This document shows positions 28,553-39,098 of a stretch of DNA of 64,000 nucleotides, one piece after another. The stretch comes from Sinorhizobium mexicanum (lineage in GTDB: Bacteria; Pseudomonadota; Alphaproteobacteria; Rhizobiales; Rhizobiaceae). Where the stretch lies: positions 1,637,501 through 1,701,500 of the forward strand of contig NZ_CP041238.1 in NCBI RefSeq assembly GCF_013488225.1, given 5' to 3'. Made by a program: the position numbers and the translations under genes. The notes below the pieces were generated by a model. The model searched no databases. It had not been told where the DNA came from and worked only from the letters and a program-made list of their open reading frames with translations. Positions within the stretch are counted from its first letter, which is position 1. The number at the start of each line of letters is the position of its first letter.

Positions 28553-29476
28553 ATGAGTGTTACTGCCGCAATGGTGAAGGAACTGCGCGAAAAGACCGGC
28601 GCAGGCATGATGGACTGCAAGAAGGCGCTTGCTGAAACCAATGGCGACATGGAAGCGGCGATCGACTGGCTGCGCGCCAAGGGCATCGCCAAGGCCGACA
28701 AGAAGTCCGGCCGCACGGCTGCCGAAGGCCTCATCGGCATCGCCAGCGCCGGCAACAAAGCCGTGGTCGTCGAGATCAACTCGGAAACGGACTTCGTCGC
28801 CCGCAACGATGCCTTCCAGGATCTCGTCCGCGGCGTCGCAGCTGTTGCTGTCGGAACCGACGGATCGGTCGACGCAATCAGCGCTGCCAAGTATCCGGCC
28901 ACCGGCAAGTCGGTTGCCGACACAATCACCGACGCGATTGCGACGATCGGCGAGAACATGACGCTCCGCCGTGCCGCGCTGCTGTCGGTTGATGATGGCG
29001 TCGTCGCGACCTACATCCACAATTCGGTTGCGGACGGCCTCGGCAAGCTCGGCGTACTGGTCGCTCTCAAGTCGACCGGTGACAAGGAAGCCCTGAACCT
29101 GATCGGCCGTCAGGTTGCGATGCACGTTGCTGCGACCAACCCGCTGGCGGTTCGCCCGAGCGAAATCGACCCGGCAGTTGCCGAACGCGAGCGCAACGTC
29201 TTCATCGAACAGTCGCGCGCTTCGGGCAAGCCGGACAACATCATCGAGAAGATGGTCGAAGGCCGCATGCGCAAGTTCTTCGAGGAAGTCGCCCTTCTCT
29301 CGCAGGCCTTCGTCATGAACCCCGACCAGACTGTCGAGGCAGCGATCAAGGAAGCGGAAAAGACCGTCGGTGCGCCGATCGAGGTTGCCGGCATCGCGCG
29401 TCTGCTGCTCGGCGAAGGTGTCCAGAAGGAAGAGTCCGATTTCGCTGCGGAAGTCGCCGCGGCTGCCAAGGGCTGA
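28553..29476 (+). CDS. tsf: Elongation factor Ts
   Basis: This 307-residue guanine-nucleotide exchange factor for EF-Tu shows the N-terminal UBA-like domain with [19 protein letters not shown]. The catalytic TDFVARN motif follows near residue 80. The length is typical of alphaproteobacteria. It is separated from rpsB by 253 bp with a likely attenuator, and from pyrH by 191 bp with another stem. Expression of the three genes may therefore be graded although all are co-directional. Confidence 0.97.
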   Translation: MSVTAAMVKELREKTGAGMMDCKKALAETNGDMEAAIDWLRAKGIAKADKKSGRTAAEGLIGIASAGNKAVVVEINSETDFVARNDAFQDLVRGVAAVAVGTDGSVDAISAAKYPATGKSVADTITDAIATIGENMTLRRAALLSVDDGVVATYIHNSVADGLGKLGVLVALKSTGDKEALNLIGRQVAMHVAATNPLAVRPSEIDPAVAERERNVFIEQSRASGKPDNIIEKMVEGRMRKFFEEVALLSQAFVMNPDQTVEAAIKEAEKTVGAPIEVAGIARLLLGEGVQKEESDFAAEVAAAAKG

Positions 29477-29504
29477 TTTCTTCACCCTTATTGGGAAAAC
29501 ATGG

Positions 29505-29535
29505 GGGCATCGCGTGACAACGCGATGCCCTTCGT
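29505..29535 (+). terminator. Hairpin after tsf
   Basis: Perfect 10-bp stem GGGCATCGCG / CGCGATGCCC (29505-29514 and 29521-29530) with a 6-base loop, followed by TTCGTG. The weak U-tract suggests partial termination before pyrH. Confidence 0.55.
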
Positions 29536-29667
29536 GTATCCGGCATTCGTCAAAGCGTCGGACCCGCCGGTTTGTGCCCGGGCGGTCGATACCGCGCAAC
29601 ACGATATATCCTTACGCCGCTGTGCACTGCCTTCCGCACAGGCGTGCCGATCTGTTCAGGAGCGATG

Positions 29668-30390
29668 ATGTCGGCCAAGCCAATCTACAAGCGTGTTCTT
29701 CTCAAAGCCTCCGGCGAAGCCTTGATGGGAAGCCAGGGCTTCGGCATCGATGTGGCGGTCGCCGACCGGATAGCCTCGGATATTGCGGAAGCGCGCGCCA
29801 TGGGCGTCGAAGTCGGCGTCGTTGTCGGCGGCGGCAACATCTTCCGTGGCGTCGCAGTCGCCTCGAAGGGTGGAGACCGAGTGACCGGCGACCACATGGG
29901 TATGCTGGCGACGGTGATCAATGCGCTCGCCCTGGCGACGTCGCTGCGCAAGCTGGACATCGACACCGTCGTGCTTTCGGCCATCGCAATGCCGGAAATT
30001 TGTGAGAGTTTTTCGCAGCGCGCTACCCTATATCATCTCTCGCTTGGCCGCGTGGTCATTTTCGCCGGAGGCACGGGCAATCCGTTCTTCACGACGGATT
30101 CCGCCGCGGCACTTCGTGCAGCAGAGATGGGCGCAGAAGCGATCTTCAAGGGAACGCAGGTCGACGGCATTTACTCCGCCGATCCAAAGAAGGACCCGAC
30201 GGCTACCCGGTTCGATCGCCTCACCCACAGCGAGGTTCTGGAGAAGGGATTGGCCGTGATGGACGTTGCCGCGGTGGCTCTCGCACGCGAAAATGCCATT
30301 CCGATCGTCGTTTTCTCGATCCACGAGAAGGGCGGTTTTGCGGAGATATTGACCGGTGGCGGTCATGCCACCATCGTTACGGACAATTGA
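29668..30390 (+). CDS. pyrH: UMP kinase PyrH
   Basis: This 240-residue bacterial-type UMP kinase makes UDP for pyrimidine nucleotide, RNA and envelope precursor synthesis. Motifs are KRVLLKASGEALMG near the start, VVGGGNIFRG, GTGNPFFTTDSAAALRA and VDGIYSADPKKDPTATRF. Two ATG codons lie side by side (29665 and 29668) behind AGGAG, and the second has better spacing. It is followed after 50 bp by frr, the conserved pyrH-frr pair of most bacteria. Confidence 0.97.
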   Translation: MSAKPIYKRVLLKASGEALMGSQGFGIDVAVADRIASDIAEARAMGVEVGVVVGGGNIFRGVAVASKGGDRVTGDHMGMLATVINALALATSLRKLDIDTVVLSAIAMPEICESFSQRATLYHLSLGRVVIFAGGTGNPFFTTDSAAALRAAEMGAEAIFKGTQVDGIYSADPKKDPTATRFDRLTHSEVLEKGLAVMDVAAVALARENAIPIVVFSIHEKGGFAEILTGGGHATIVTDN

Positions 30391-30440
30391 CAGTTTGAAG
30401 GCCCTCCGGGCCACTGAAGACAGAACGGGAGTCTTGAACC

Positions 30441-31001
30441 ATGAGTGAAGGTGTGGACCTGAAGGAACTGAAACGCCGCATGGACGGAGCGATCTCCGCA
30501 TTCAAGCACGACATCGCGTCGCTTCGCACCGGCCGCGCATCGGCCAATGTTCTCGATCCGGTAACCGTCGAAGCCTACGGCTCGCGCATGCCGTTGAACC
30601 AGGTGGCCAACATCACGGTTCCGGAACCGCGGATGCTGTCCGTTTCGGTGTGGGACAAATCCATGGTTGGCGCCGTCGAACGTGCGATCCGTGAATCGAA
30701 CCTCGGATTGAACCCGATCGTTGACGGTCAGAACCTGCGTATTCCGCTGCCGGAGTTGAACGAGGAACGCCGCAAGTCTCTCGTCAAGGTCGCGCACGAC
30801 TACGCCGAGAAGAGCAAGGTGGCCGTCCGCCATGTTCGCCGTGACGGCATGGACGACCTGAAAAAAGCCGAAAAGGATGGCGAGATCGGGCAGGATATCC
30901 ACCGTGCTCAGTCCGAACGCGTCCAAAAGATGACCGACGAAACAATTTCCGAGATCGACCGCTTGCTCGCCGAGAAGGAAAAGGAAATCATGCAGGTCTG
31001 A
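30441..31001 (+). CDS. frr: Ribosome recycling factor
   Basis: This 186-residue factor, with EF-G, splits the post-termination ribosome. It has the two-domain RRF pattern: [20 protein letters not shown] at the start, then [20 protein letters not shown]. In the middle come [20 protein letters not shown] and [20 protein letters not shown], and the C-terminal helix [20 protein letters not shown]. The length is standard. It follows pyrH and precedes uppS by 37 bp. Confidence 0.97.
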   Translation: MSEGVDLKELKRRMDGAISAFKHDIASLRTGRASANVLDPVTVEAYGSRMPLNQVANITVPEPRMLSVSVWDKSMVGAVERAIRESNLGLNPIVDGQNLRIPLPELNEERRKSLVKVAHDYAEKSKVAVRHVRRDGMDDLKKAEKDGEIGQDIHRAQSERVQKMTDETISEIDRLLAEKEKEIMQV

Positions 31002-31038
31002 CGCGTCGATGATCTGAGTCTCTTTTTTCGGACCGCCA

Positions 31039-31782
31039 ATGCCAGAGTTCATCCCCGCAAACGTACCGAATCACGTTGCCATCATCATGGACGGCAACGG
31101 TCGATGGGCAAACGCGCGCGGACTACCGCGCACGATGGGACATCGAAAAGGCGTCGAGGCCGTGCGGGCTGCGGTAAAGACGGCCGCCGATCTCGGCATT
31201 CGCTATCTCACGCTTTTCGCATTCTCGTCGGAAAACTGGAGCAGGCCCGAGGCCGAAGTCACGGACCTCATGGGCTTGCTCAAGGCATTCATAAGACGGG
31301 ATCTCGCTGATCTGCACCGCGAGAACGTCCGCATCCGCGTCATCGGCGACCGTGCAAATCTCAGGGGTGACATTCTCCCGTTGCTGATCGAGGCGGAGGA
31401 GACGACGAGCGCGAACACCGGGATCACCCTGGTGATCGCATTCAATTACGGTGCAAGGGACGAATTGGCGAGGGCTATGCGTCGCCTGGCGACAGAGGTC
31501 GCCGCCGGTCGCCTCCGCCCGGACGACATCACTGCGGAGAGGATCAACGCAACGATCGACACTGCCGGCATTCCCGATCCGGACCTGATCCTGCGGACGA
31601 GCGGCGAAGAGCGCCTCTCCAACTTTCTGCTTTGGCAAGGAGCCTATTCGGAATTGCTGTTCATTCCCGAACTCTGGCCGGATTTCACACGCGAAACATT
31701 CCTTGCCGCCATCGAAAAATATGCCAGCCGCGAACGCCGTTTCGGTGGCCTCTCGCAACCGACGCTGGCGGTCGGCTCCTGA
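31039..31782 (+). CDS. uppS: Undecaprenyl diphosphate synthase (cis-prenyltransferase)
   Basis: This 247-residue enzyme condenses isopentenyl diphosphate onto farnesyl diphosphate to make the C55 carrier for peptidoglycan, O-antigen and exopolysaccharide. The catalytic motif [13 protein letters not shown] contains Asp18. FSSENWSRP and the C-terminal [20 protein letters not shown] motif bind the diphosphates. Its stop codon overlaps the cdsA start by one base, indicating coupling. Confidence 0.96.
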   Translation: MPEFIPANVPNHVAIIMDGNGRWANARGLPRTMGHRKGVEAVRAAVKTAADLGIRYLTLFAFSSENWSRPEAEVTDLMGLLKAFIRRDLADLHRENVRIRVIGDRANLRGDILPLLIEAEETTSANTGITLVIAFNYGARDELARAMRRLATEVAAGRLRPDDITAERINATIDTAGIPDPDLILRTSGEERLSNFLLWQGAYSELLFIPELWPDFTRETFLAAIEKYASRERRFGGLSQPTLAVGS

Positions 31783-32615
31783 TGCAGACAGAACTCAAGC
31801 TACGCATCGCCTCCGGAGTGGTGCTTGCGGCGGTCGCTCTTGGTGCGACCTGGGCGGGCGGGCTTGCCTTCCAGCTCCTGTCCGTCGCGATCGGATTGCT
31901 GGTCTATTACGAGTGGTCGACCATCACCAGGCTCGGTGAGAGCGACTTTCAGGGCAATGCGTTCGGGTGGCTTTCTCAGGTCGTGATCGCAATCCTCGTC
32001 CTGTTCGACTACATCCATCTCAGCCTGCCGGCTCTTGCCGCCTGTTCGGCTCTCGCCGGGCTTTGGGTGTTGGTCCGCAAGACGACCTGGTGGCTGCCGG
32101 GCGGCATAGTCTATGCGGGTTTGACGGCGGTTTCGCTCGCGGCAATCCGCGGCGCCGATTATCTCGGCCTCGTGGCGATGCTGTTCGTGTTCGCCGTCGT
32201 TTGGGGGACGGATATCTTCGCTTATTTTACCGGCAGGGCAATCGGTGGGCCGAAGCTGGCGCCGGCCATCTCGCCTGGGAAAACCTGGTCGGGTGCGCTG
32301 GGCGGGACGATCTGCGGTATCTTGGCGGGCGTTGCCGTCTTCATGGTTCATTTCTCCCTGGAGGATTTGCGCATTCCGATCATCGCGCTCGTGCTGTCCG
32401 TCGCCAGCCAGATCGGGGACCTGTTCGAGTCGTTCATCAAGCGTCGCTTCGGTGTCAAGGATTCGAGCCAGCTTATTCCGGGACATGGCGGGGTCATGGA
32501 CCGGGTCGACGGATTGATATTCGCCTGTGTCGCCGCGTTGGTTCTGGTGTTGGCCCAGATCCTGTCTGCCGGCGGGCGCGCCGTCGCCTTCGGGTCGGTT
32601 CTCTTGGGCCTTTGA
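31782..32615 (+). CDS. cdsA: Phosphatidate cytidylyltransferase
   Basis: This 277-residue inner-membrane enzyme makes CDP-diacylglycerol from phosphatidate and CTP, the branch point for all bacterial phospholipids. Six or more hydrophobic helices are visible. The family signature near the C-terminus reads KDSSQLIPGHGGVMDRVDGL. An internal SPGKTWSGALGG forms part of the CTP site. The start is the ATG at 31782, overlapping the uppS stop codon, not the frame extension into uppS. A repeat copy separates it from rseP. Confidence 0.95.
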   Translation: MQTELKLRIASGVVLAAVALGATWAGGLAFQLLSVAIGLLVYYEWSTITRLGESDFQGNAFGWLSQVVIAILVLFDYIHLSLPALAACSALAGLWVLVRKTTWWLPGGIVYAGLTAVSLAAIRGADYLGLVAMLFVFAVVWGTDIFAYFTGRAIGGPKLAPAISPGKTWSGALGGTICGILAGVAVFMVHFSLEDLRIPIIALVLSVASQIGDLFESFIKRRFGVKDSSQLIPGHGGVMDRVDGLIFACVAALVLVLAQILSAGGRAVAFGSVLLGL

Positions 32616-32635
32616 GGCCCGCGGTTTAATCCCCT

Positions 32636-32741
32636 TACGGCGCCGCGCGTCCAATCGGACGCGCAAAGGTCGCCGTAACACTTTGAGTTGCTGAATGATT
32701 TCGTCCTAAAACCGAATCCGATTTAAGGAATCATGCAGCAG
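32636..32741 (+). repeat. RIME-like intergenic repeat, copy 5
   Basis: Full-length copy inside the envelope gene block. GGCGCCGCGCGTCC...GGACGCGCAAAGG is followed by GTAACACTTTGAGTTGCTGA and then the TGATTTCGTCC...GAATCATGCAGCA stem. It occupies most of the 236-bp cdsA-rseP gap. Confidence 0.85.
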
Positions 32742-32851
32742 GTCGAATTTGAATTGAGGGTAGATTATATAAGGATGCAACATGTGACAGCGGCGGCCGC
32801 GGATCCTCAGGACGCCCGACGTTGCAACAGCGGATGCGTTAGGAAATGCCA

Positions 32852-33976
32852 ATGAGCCTTCTGCTTGAAAACCTGCAATACGCTATACCCACCTTCCTGT
32901 TCCTGCTGACCCTTTTGGTGTTCGTTCATGAGCTGGGACACTATCTGGTGGGCCGCTGGTCCGGTATCCGTATTCTCGCTTTTTCCGTCGGCTTCGGACC
33001 GGAGCTCTTCGGCTGGACCGATCGTCGCGGCACCAGGTGGAAATTCTGCGCGATTCCGCTCGGCGGCTATGTGAAATTCTTCGGCGACGACGATGCAGCG
33101 AGCACGCCCGACTATCGGCGTCTCGAGTCGATCGCGCCGGAAGATCGGGCTCGCACGTTCCTGGGAGCGAAGCTTTGGAAACGGGCTGCGACCGTCGCCG
33201 CCGGACCAATTGCCAATTTCGTGCTGGCGATTGCGATTTTTGCCGTTCTTTTTTCCGTCTATGGGCGGGCCGTTGCTGATCCGGTCGTGGCTTTGGTGGC
33301 GCCGGGCAGCGCGGCAGAGGAGGCAGGGGTCAAGCTGGGTGACAGGCTTGTTGCAATCGACGGAACGCCGATTGTCACCTTTGACGACGTGCGACGTTAC
33401 GTCAGTGTCCGCCCGGAACTGCCGATCACGGTGCGTGTGGAGCGCGATGGTTCGCCGATTGACCTGCGGATGGTGCCGCAGCGCACCGAATCCGTCGACC
33501 CGCTGGGCAACAAGGTGGAAGAGGGCAAGATCGGCATCGGAACCAATCAGGAGGTCGGGAACTTCCGAATCGAGACCTACGGGCCGCTGGAAGCGGTAGG
33601 GCAGGGAGCTCTGCAAAGCTGGCGTATCGTCACTGGCACGTTCGACTATCTGTCGAACCTGGTCGTTGGTCGGATGAAGGCCGATCAGGTGGGCGGACCG
33701 ATCCGTATTGCCCAGATGTCCGGGCAGATGGCCAAGCTTGGCATTGCCGAAGTGCTGAATTTCGCAGCCGTTCTCTCGGTTTCTATAGGATTGCTTAACC
33801 TCATGCCCGTGCCCGTGCTTGATGGGGGGCATCTCATGTTCTATGCGGTGGAGGCGTTGCGCGGCAAACCAGTCGGGCCTGCGGCACAGGATATCGCTTT
33901 CCGCATTGGATTTGCGATGGTGCTGATGCTCACGGTGTTCGCGGCGTGGAACGACATCAACTGGCTTTTCGGCTGA
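32852..33976 (+). CDS. rseP: RIP metalloprotease RseP (site-2 protease)
   Basis: This 374-residue M50 intramembrane zinc protease cleaves membrane-bound regulators within the bilayer. The zinc motif HELGH lies at 26-30 in the first helix. One PDZ domain is visible in the middle (VVALVAPGSAAEEAGVKLGD). The third zinc ligand motif is NLMPVPVLDGGHLMFY near the end. E. coli RseP is longer, with two PDZ domains, and alphaproteobacterial MmpA-type proteases are shorter, like this one. The start is ATG 32852, 6 bases after AGGAA. The ATG at 32846 has no spacing. It precedes bamA with a 403-bp gap. Confidence 0.94.
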   Translation: MSLLLENLQYAIPTFLFLLTLLVFVHELGHYLVGRWSGIRILAFSVGFGPELFGWTDRRGTRWKFCAIPLGGYVKFFGDDDAASTPDYRRLESIAPEDRARTFLGAKLWKRAATVAAGPIANFVLAIAIFAVLFSVYGRAVADPVVALVAPGSAAEEAGVKLGDRLVAIDGTPIVTFDDVRRYVSVRPELPITVRVERDGSPIDLRMVPQRTESVDPLGNKVEEGKIGIGTNQEVGNFRIETYGPLEAVGQGALQSWRIVTGTFDYLSNLVVGRMKADQVGGPIRIAQMSGQMAKLGIAEVLNFAAVLSVSIGLLNLMPVPVLDGGHLMFYAVEALRGKPVGPAAQDIAFRIGFAMVLMLTVFAAWNDINWLFG

Positions 33977-34008
33977 AACGGGATCCCGAAGACGTGAGGC
34001 GTTGTCTC

Positions 34009-34096
34009 TGCAGCGCCGCGCGTCTTATCAGATACGCAAAGGACGCTGTAGCACTTTGAATTGCTGCACCTTTCCTTAAATCGGCTACGATTTCGG
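34009..34096 (+). repeat. RIME-like intergenic repeat, copy 6
   Basis: CTGCAGCGCCGCGCGTCTTA, then TCAGATACGCAAAGGACGC, then TGTAGCACTTTGAATTGCTG, with a shortened second module ending in AATCGGCTACGATT. It takes up the first part of the 403-bp rseP-bamA gap. The remainder (34097-34379) probably holds a bamA promoter, because a further gene start is far away, but I cannot name a motif. Confidence 0.82.
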
Positions 34097-34379
34097 GGAG
34101 CGTTGCGGCGAGCCTTTGCTCTTCTTGCTCTCTCCTTGTCCTTGGAGGGGCGGAACAACCTTTCGGATATTGTGAACGAGTGCCGCGCAACGGCTTGCGC
34201 GGCAACGATTTGTTTACGATAAGTCGAATCCGTAGTGGCGGTTAAGCCACGGTTCGAATTGAAGTAAACAGAATTTAACTAGCTGGCTTGCTTGTATGGC
34301 AAAAGCGGGTAAAACGGCAACCGTGACCGGAGTCGGTACGAAACTGCCGCGGGACGTTGGGAAAAGGTAAGATTTTAAC

Positions 34380-36710
34380 ATGAAAGCTGGTTCAAGGTTT
34401 TTGAACGCGGTGTCGGCGTTTGCGCTGTCAGCAAGCATGGTTGCCACGGGTACCGGTGTTGGGGTGTTCGCAGGCACGTCCGTCGCACAAGCCGCGGTCA
34501 TCAATCGGGTTGAAGTGCGGGGCGCAACGCGCGTAAGCGCGGACACCGTGCGCGCGAACATAACGATTGTCCCGGGTAAGAACTTCAGCAACGCCGATAT
34601 CGATGCCTCGGTGAAGCGCCTTTATGCCACTGGCTATTTCTCCGACGTGAGCATCAATGTCGCTGGCGGCACGCTCGTTGTCACCGTTAGCGAAAACCAA
34701 CTCGTCAACCAGGTCGTCTTCAACGGTAATCGCAAGATCAAGGACGATAAGCTCCAGGGTCTGGTGCGGACCCAGCCGCTCGGTCCTTACAGTGAGGCAA
34801 CCGTCGAAAGCGACATCCAGGCCATCAAGGGCGCCTATGCTGCGATTGGCCGCAGCGACGTCACTGTGACGACGCAAGTCGTGCCGATTGCCGAAGGCCG
34901 TGTGAACATTGCCTTCGTCATCAACGAAGGCGAGCGCACGAAGATTTCGCAGATCAATTTCGTCGGCAACGAAGCGTACAGTGACGGCCGGTTGCAGTCG
35001 GTGATCGCGACCAAGGAATCGGGCATTTTCTCGTTCCTGACGCGCAAGGACGTCTACAATCCCGACAAGCTGCGCGCCGACGAAGAGCTGCTCCGTCAGT
35101 TCTACTACAACCGCGGCTATGCCGACTTCCAGGTGATCTCGTCCGACGCGACGCTGAATGAAGAGACCAATGAGTACACGGTGACGATCACCGTCGAAGA
35201 AGGTCCGCGTTACGATTTCGGTGCGGTCAATGTCGAGTCGACGGTCGAAGGTGTCGACGCCGAGGAGTTGAAGGGTCTGATCCAGAGCCGGGAAGGCTCC
35301 GTCTATAAGGCGAAGGATGTTCAGGACACGATGAGCGAAATTTCGAAGCGTGTTGCTTCGGAGGGCTATCCATTCGCTCGCGTCACCCCGCGTGGCAACC
35401 GCGACCTTGCCAATCACACGATCGCGGTCGACTATCTGGTCGACCAAGGCGAGCGCGCCTACGTCGAGCGCATCGAAATCCGTGGCAACACGCGCACGCG
35501 CGACTACGTTATTCGCCGCGAGTTCGACGTCGGTGAAGGCGATGCCTTCAACCAGGAAATGATCGCTCGCGCCAAGCGCCGGCTCGAGGCCCTCGGCTAT
35601 TTCTCGAGCGTGAATATTTCGACTCAGCCGGGCAGTGCTGCGGACCGTGTCGTGATCGTCGTCGATGTGCAGGACCAGTCGACGGGTTCGTTCGGCATCG
35701 GCGGTGGTTATTCCGCCGGCAGCGGCGGCGGCTTCCTCGTCGAGGCCTCGATCGAGGAAAAGAACTTCCTCGGGCGCGGACAATATATCCGCCTTGCCGC
35801 CGGCAAGGGCGAAGATAGCCAAACCTACAACGTGTCTTTTACCGAGCCTTATTTCCTCGGTTATCGTCTGGCCGCAGGTTTCGATCTCTTCAAGAACGAA
35901 AACGACTTTGACGACGATCACTACAGCTACAACGACCAAGGCTTCAGCCTGCGCGTGACTGCGCCGATCACCGAGGCCCTGTCGACGACGTTGCGCTATA
36001 ACTACACGGAGTTCGAATACTTCGGCGACAAGGACGAGTTGTCGACTCCCTATGACCGCGCGATCGACGGCAGCCCGTGGACCCGCTCGTCGGTCTCTCA
36101 GTCGATCACCTACAACACTCTGGACGACGCTCAGCTTCCGCATGAGGGTATCCTCGCCTCGGTCACGCAGGAATTCGCCGGGCTGGGTGGCTCGTCCGAT
36201 TTCTACAAGCTGACGGGTAAGGCGAAGTGGTACTACACGGTGAACGACGAGGCAGATATCATCGCGTCGCTCGGCGGAAGTGCTGGTCACTTGTTCAAGA
36301 CGTCCGGTTCGATGGAGGTCTTCGATCAATTCCAGCTGGGTAGCAACGATATCCGCGGCTTTGAGCGCAACGGCCTCGGCCCGCGCGTCAACAACGGCGA
36401 CGCTCTCGGTGGTACAACCTACTTTACGGCCTCTGCGGAAACGTCGTTCCCGCTGCCTGGTATCCCGCGTGATAGCGGTTTCCGCGGTGCGCTCTTCGTC
36501 GATGCCGGCACGCTTTACGGCAACGATGTCGCCGTTGGCCCCGGAGAGTCGGTTCGCGGTGAAGATGCCTCATTGCGCGCCTCTGTCGGCGTCGGTCTGA
36601 TCTGGGCCTCGCCCTTTGGCCCGTTGCGTGTGGACTACGCCGTGCCGGTTGCGAAGGAAGATTTCGACGAAATCCAGAACTTCAAGTTCGGCATTAACTC
36701 GTCGTTCTGA
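34380..36710 (+). CDS. bamA: Outer membrane protein assembly factor BamA
   Basis: This 776-residue outer-membrane protein inserts beta-barrel proteins. A signal peptide of about 38 residues ends in TSVAQA. Five POTRA repeats follow, beginning [20 protein letters not shown], with recurring patterns such as [20 protein letters not shown]. The C-terminal 16-strand barrel contains the L6-loop-like [13 protein letters not shown] and ends in NSSF, with the terminal Phe that the barrel assembly signal needs. The neighbours rseP and lpxD are the usual ones. The skp/ompH chaperone gene, often between bamA and lpxD, is absent here. Confidence 0.97.
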   Translation: MKAGSRFLNAVSAFALSASMVATGTGVGVFAGTSVAQAAVINRVEVRGATRVSADTVRANITIVPGKNFSNADIDASVKRLYATGYFSDVSINVAGGTLVVTVSENQLVNQVVFNGNRKIKDDKLQGLVRTQPLGPYSEATVESDIQAIKGAYAAIGRSDVTVTTQVVPIAEGRVNIAFVINEGERTKISQINFVGNEAYSDGRLQSVIATKESGIFSFLTRKDVYNPDKLRADEELLRQFYYNRGYADFQVISSDATLNEETNEYTVTITVEEGPRYDFGAVNVESTVEGVDAEELKGLIQSREGSVYKAKDVQDTMSEISKRVASEGYPFARVTPRGNRDLANHTIAVDYLVDQGERAYVERIEIRGNTRTRDYVIRREFDVGEGDAFNQEMIARAKRRLEALGYFSSVNISTQPGSAADRVVIVVDVQDQSTGSFGIGGGYSAGSGGGFLVEASIEEKNFLGRGQYIRLAAGKGEDSQTYNVSFTEPYFLGYRLAAGFDLFKNENDFDDDHYSYNDQGFSLRVTAPITEALSTTLRYNYTEFEYFGDKDELSTPYDRAIDGSPWTRSSVSQSITYNTLDDAQLPHEGILASVTQEFAGLGGSSDFYKLTGKAKWYYTVNDEADIIASLGGSAGHLFKTSGSMEVFDQFQLGSNDIRGFERNGLGPRVNNGDALGGTTYFTASAETSFPLPGIPRDSGFRGALFVDAGTLYGNDVAVGPGESVRGEDASLRASVGVGLIWASPFGPLRVDYAVPVAKEDFDEIQNFKFGINSSF

Positions 36711-36756
36711 TAAAGAGCAGTCCAGAACTGCTGTCCAAAATCGTTCTGGAGTGTCT

Positions 36757-37821
36757 ATGGAACAGAACTGGTTTTTCCCGCCCCATCAAGGGATTCGCCT
36801 AGGTGACCTGGCGAATCAAATTGGGGCGGAGTTGTCGGATGCCGCTGCGGGGGATCGGTTGATCCACGCGGTTGCACCGGTTTACCGCGCCAAATCGGGC
36901 GATGTTTGCTACATGCTCTCGCGTAAGAACCGCGACGAGCTGAACGATTGTCATGCCTCGGCAATCATTTGCGACAAGGCGATTTCTTCGATCGTTCCGG
37001 ATACTATCCCGGTTCTCCTGACCGCGAAGCCGCATACGGCCTTCGCGCTCGCGGGCGCTCTGCTTCATGAAATGGCCATGCGCCCGTCCTACAACACGAG
37101 CGAGCGGGGCGTTGCTGCGGGTGCGTTTGTCGATCCGACAGCCCGGCTCGAGGTGGGTGTAGAAATTGAGCCGATGGCGGTGATCGGTTCCGGCGCCGAG
37201 ATCGGCAGCGGAACGCGGATTGCCGCGGGAGCCGTCATCGGGCCGAACGTACGAATTGGCCGTGATTGCACGATTTCCGCCGGAGCCAGCATTCTTTCTG
37301 CGCTGATCGGCAACAACGTCATCATTCATCCGGGCGCCCGCATTGGCCAGGACGGTTTTGGCTACGCGCCGGGTCCCAGGGGCGGCATGATCAAGATCGT
37401 CCAGGTCGGTCGCGTGATCATCCAGGATCACGTCGAGATCGGTGCGAACACCACAATCGATCGCGGCACCATGGATGATACCGTAATCGGCGAGGGCACG
37501 AAGATCGACAACCTTGTCCAGATCGGGCACAACGTCCGCATCGGTCGCTATTGCGGCATCGTCAGCCAGGTCGGCATCGCCGGTAGCACGAAGATTGGCG
37601 ACGGCGTGATGATCGGCGGCGGAACCGGCGTCAATGGCCATATCACGATCGGAGATGGCGTGCAGATCGCCGCGATGAGCGGTGTGGCGAGCGACGTGCC
37701 GACCGGAGAGCGTTACGGCGGCATTCCCGCACGCCCGATGCGGGATTTTCTGCGCGACATCGCCGAGATGGCGATGCGTGCCAGCGAAAGACAGAAGAAC
37801 AAGGGTGGCAAGGATGAATGA
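36757..37821 (+). CDS. lpxD: UDP-3-O-acylglucosamine N-acyltransferase LpxD
   Basis: This 354-residue enzyme performs the third step of lipid A synthesis, N-acylating UDP-3-O-acylglucosamine. The N-terminal uridine-binding domain (1-about 110) contains [21 protein letters not shown] long left-handed beta-helix of hexapeptides follows, with [20 protein letters not shown] and an active-site histidine in QIGHNVRIG. The start ATG at 36757 lies 5 bases after GGAG. It overlaps fabZ by 8 bp, which implies coupled translation. Confidence 0.97.
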   Translation: MEQNWFFPPHQGIRLGDLANQIGAELSDAAAGDRLIHAVAPVYRAKSGDVCYMLSRKNRDELNDCHASAIICDKAISSIVPDTIPVLLTAKPHTAFALAGALLHEMAMRPSYNTSERGVAAGAFVDPTARLEVGVEIEPMAVIGSGAEIGSGTRIAAGAVIGPNVRIGRDCTISAGASILSALIGNNVIIHPGARIGQDGFGYAPGPRGGMIKIVQVGRVIIQDHVEIGANTTIDRGTMDDTVIGEGTKIDNLVQIGHNVRIGRYCGIVSQVGIAGSTKIGDGVMIGGGTGVNGHITIGDGVQIAAMSGVASDVPTGERYGGIPARPMRDFLRDIAEMAMRASERQKNKGGKDE

Positions 37822-38278
37822 GGCTGCAACGGTACTCGGCACGGCGGATATTCAGGAAATCCTGACGCTTCTTCCCCATCGTTACCCATTCCTGCTTGTC
37901 GATCGGATCATCGCGATCGACTCCGACAACTCGGCGATCGGGATCAAGAACGTGACTGCGAACGAACCGCATTTCACGGGACATTTCCCGGGAAAGCCGA
38001 TCATGCCGGGCGTGTTGCTGATCGAAGGCATGGCGCAGACTGCCGGTGCCATCTGCGCCCGCAAGACAGGGATCGGTGACAACCTCGTCTACTTCATGAC
38101 GATCGACAATGCCCGCTTCCGCAAGCCTGTCGTGCCCGGAGACCGGGTGGAATTCCACGTGGTGAAACAGAAGCAACGCGGCAATATCTGGAAATTTCAC
38201 TGTGATGCAAAAGTTGACGGGCAACTTGTCGCGGAAGCTGATATCGGCGCGATGATTGTCAGCAAGGAAGACGCCTGA
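37814..38278 (+). CDS. fabZ: 3-hydroxyacyl-[ACP] dehydratase FabZ
   Basis: This 154-residue hot-dog-fold enzyme dehydrates beta-hydroxyacyl-ACP in fatty acid elongation. It competes with LpxA and LpxD for the 3-hydroxyacyl-ACP pool, so its place in this operon balances phospholipid and lipid A. Catalytic His57 lies in [14 protein letters not shown] and Glu71 in [23 protein letters not shown] is the family start. The gene begins inside lpxD and ends 2 bp before lpxA. Confidence 0.97.
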   Translation: MNEAATVLGTADIQEILTLLPHRYPFLLVDRIIAIDSDNSAIGIKNVTANEPHFTGHFPGKPIMPGVLLIEGMAQTAGAICARKTGIGDNLVYFMTIDNARFRKPVVPGDRVEFHVVKQKQRGNIWKFHCDAKVDGQLVAEADIGAMIVSKEDA

Positions 38279-38280
38279 AA

Positions 38281-39093
38281 ATGATTGCATCGACTGCGAA
38301 GATCCACCCGTCGTCCGTCATCGAAGATGGGGCGGTGATCGGAGAGAACGCGACGGTCGGTCCGTTTTGTCATGTCGGGCCGAACGCCGTTCTGGGAGAA
38401 GACGTCGAACTCCTGAGCCACGTCGTCGTCATCGGGCGAACGACGGTCGGCAAGGGGACGAAGATCTTCCCGTCCGCCGTCATCGGTGGTGACTCGCAAA
38501 GCGTGCATCACAGCGCGTTGAACACGACGCTGGTCATCGGCGAGAACTGCACCATCCGCGAAGGTGTGACGATGAACACGGGCACCGTCGAGCACGGCGG
38601 CACCACCGTCATCGGCGACAACAACCTGTTTCTAGCCAATTCTCACGTTGCGCACGATTGCCGGCTCGGAAACAACATCATCCTGTCCAACAACGTGATG
38701 CTGGCGGGACACGTGATCGTTGATGACCGCGCCATTCTCGGCGGCGGGTCGGCGGTTCACCAGTTCACGCGCATTGGCAGGCAGGCCTTTATCGGCGGGC
38801 TCTCGGCGGTCAGCTACGACGTCATTCCTTATGGCATGCTCAACGGCAATCCCGGCCTTCTGAGCGGTCTCAATGTCGTCGGCATGACGCGCGCTGGCAT
38901 CGACCGCGCGACGATCCATGCCGTGCGGAGGGCGTACAAGCAGATTTTCGAGGGTCCGGAATCGATCCGTGCCAATGCTACGGCGATCCGGCAGGAGTAT
39001 CTCGATTGCGCGCCGGCGCTGGAGATCCTCGATTTTATTGCCGCAGAGAGCGATCGCGCGCTGTCGTCGCCGAACCGCGGCAACAGAGGTTGA
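38281..39093 (+). CDS. lpxA: UDP-N-acetylglucosamine O-acyltransferase LpxA
   Basis: This 270-residue enzyme performs the first step of lipid A synthesis, adding a 3-hydroxyacyl chain from ACP to UDP-GlcNAc. The beta-helix of hexapeptide repeats starts at once ([20 protein letters not shown]). The catalytic base is His125 in [15 protein letters not shown], at the same number as in E. coli. The C-terminal helical domain ends in [11 protein letters not shown]. The stop codon lies 5 bp before the lpxI GTG start. Confidence 0.97.
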   Translation: MIASTAKIHPSSVIEDGAVIGENATVGPFCHVGPNAVLGEDVELLSHVVVIGRTTVGKGTKIFPSAVIGGDSQSVHHSALNTTLVIGENCTIREGVTMNTGTVEHGGTTVIGDNNLFLANSHVAHDCRLGNNIILSNNVMLAGHVIVDDRAILGGGSAVHQFTRIGRQAFIGGLSAVSYDVIPYGMLNGNPGLLSGLNVVGMTRAGIDRATIHAVRRAYKQIFEGPESIRANATAIRQEYLDCAPALEILDFIAAESDRALSSPNRGNRG

Positions 39094-39098
39094 CTGCA

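Noticed and set aside
34428-36329. Long minus-strand open frame of 633 codons opposite bamA
   Set aside because: It is antisense to a certain bamA. Its composition (rich in Arg, Asp, Val and His without any motif) is what a high-GC reverse frame gives.
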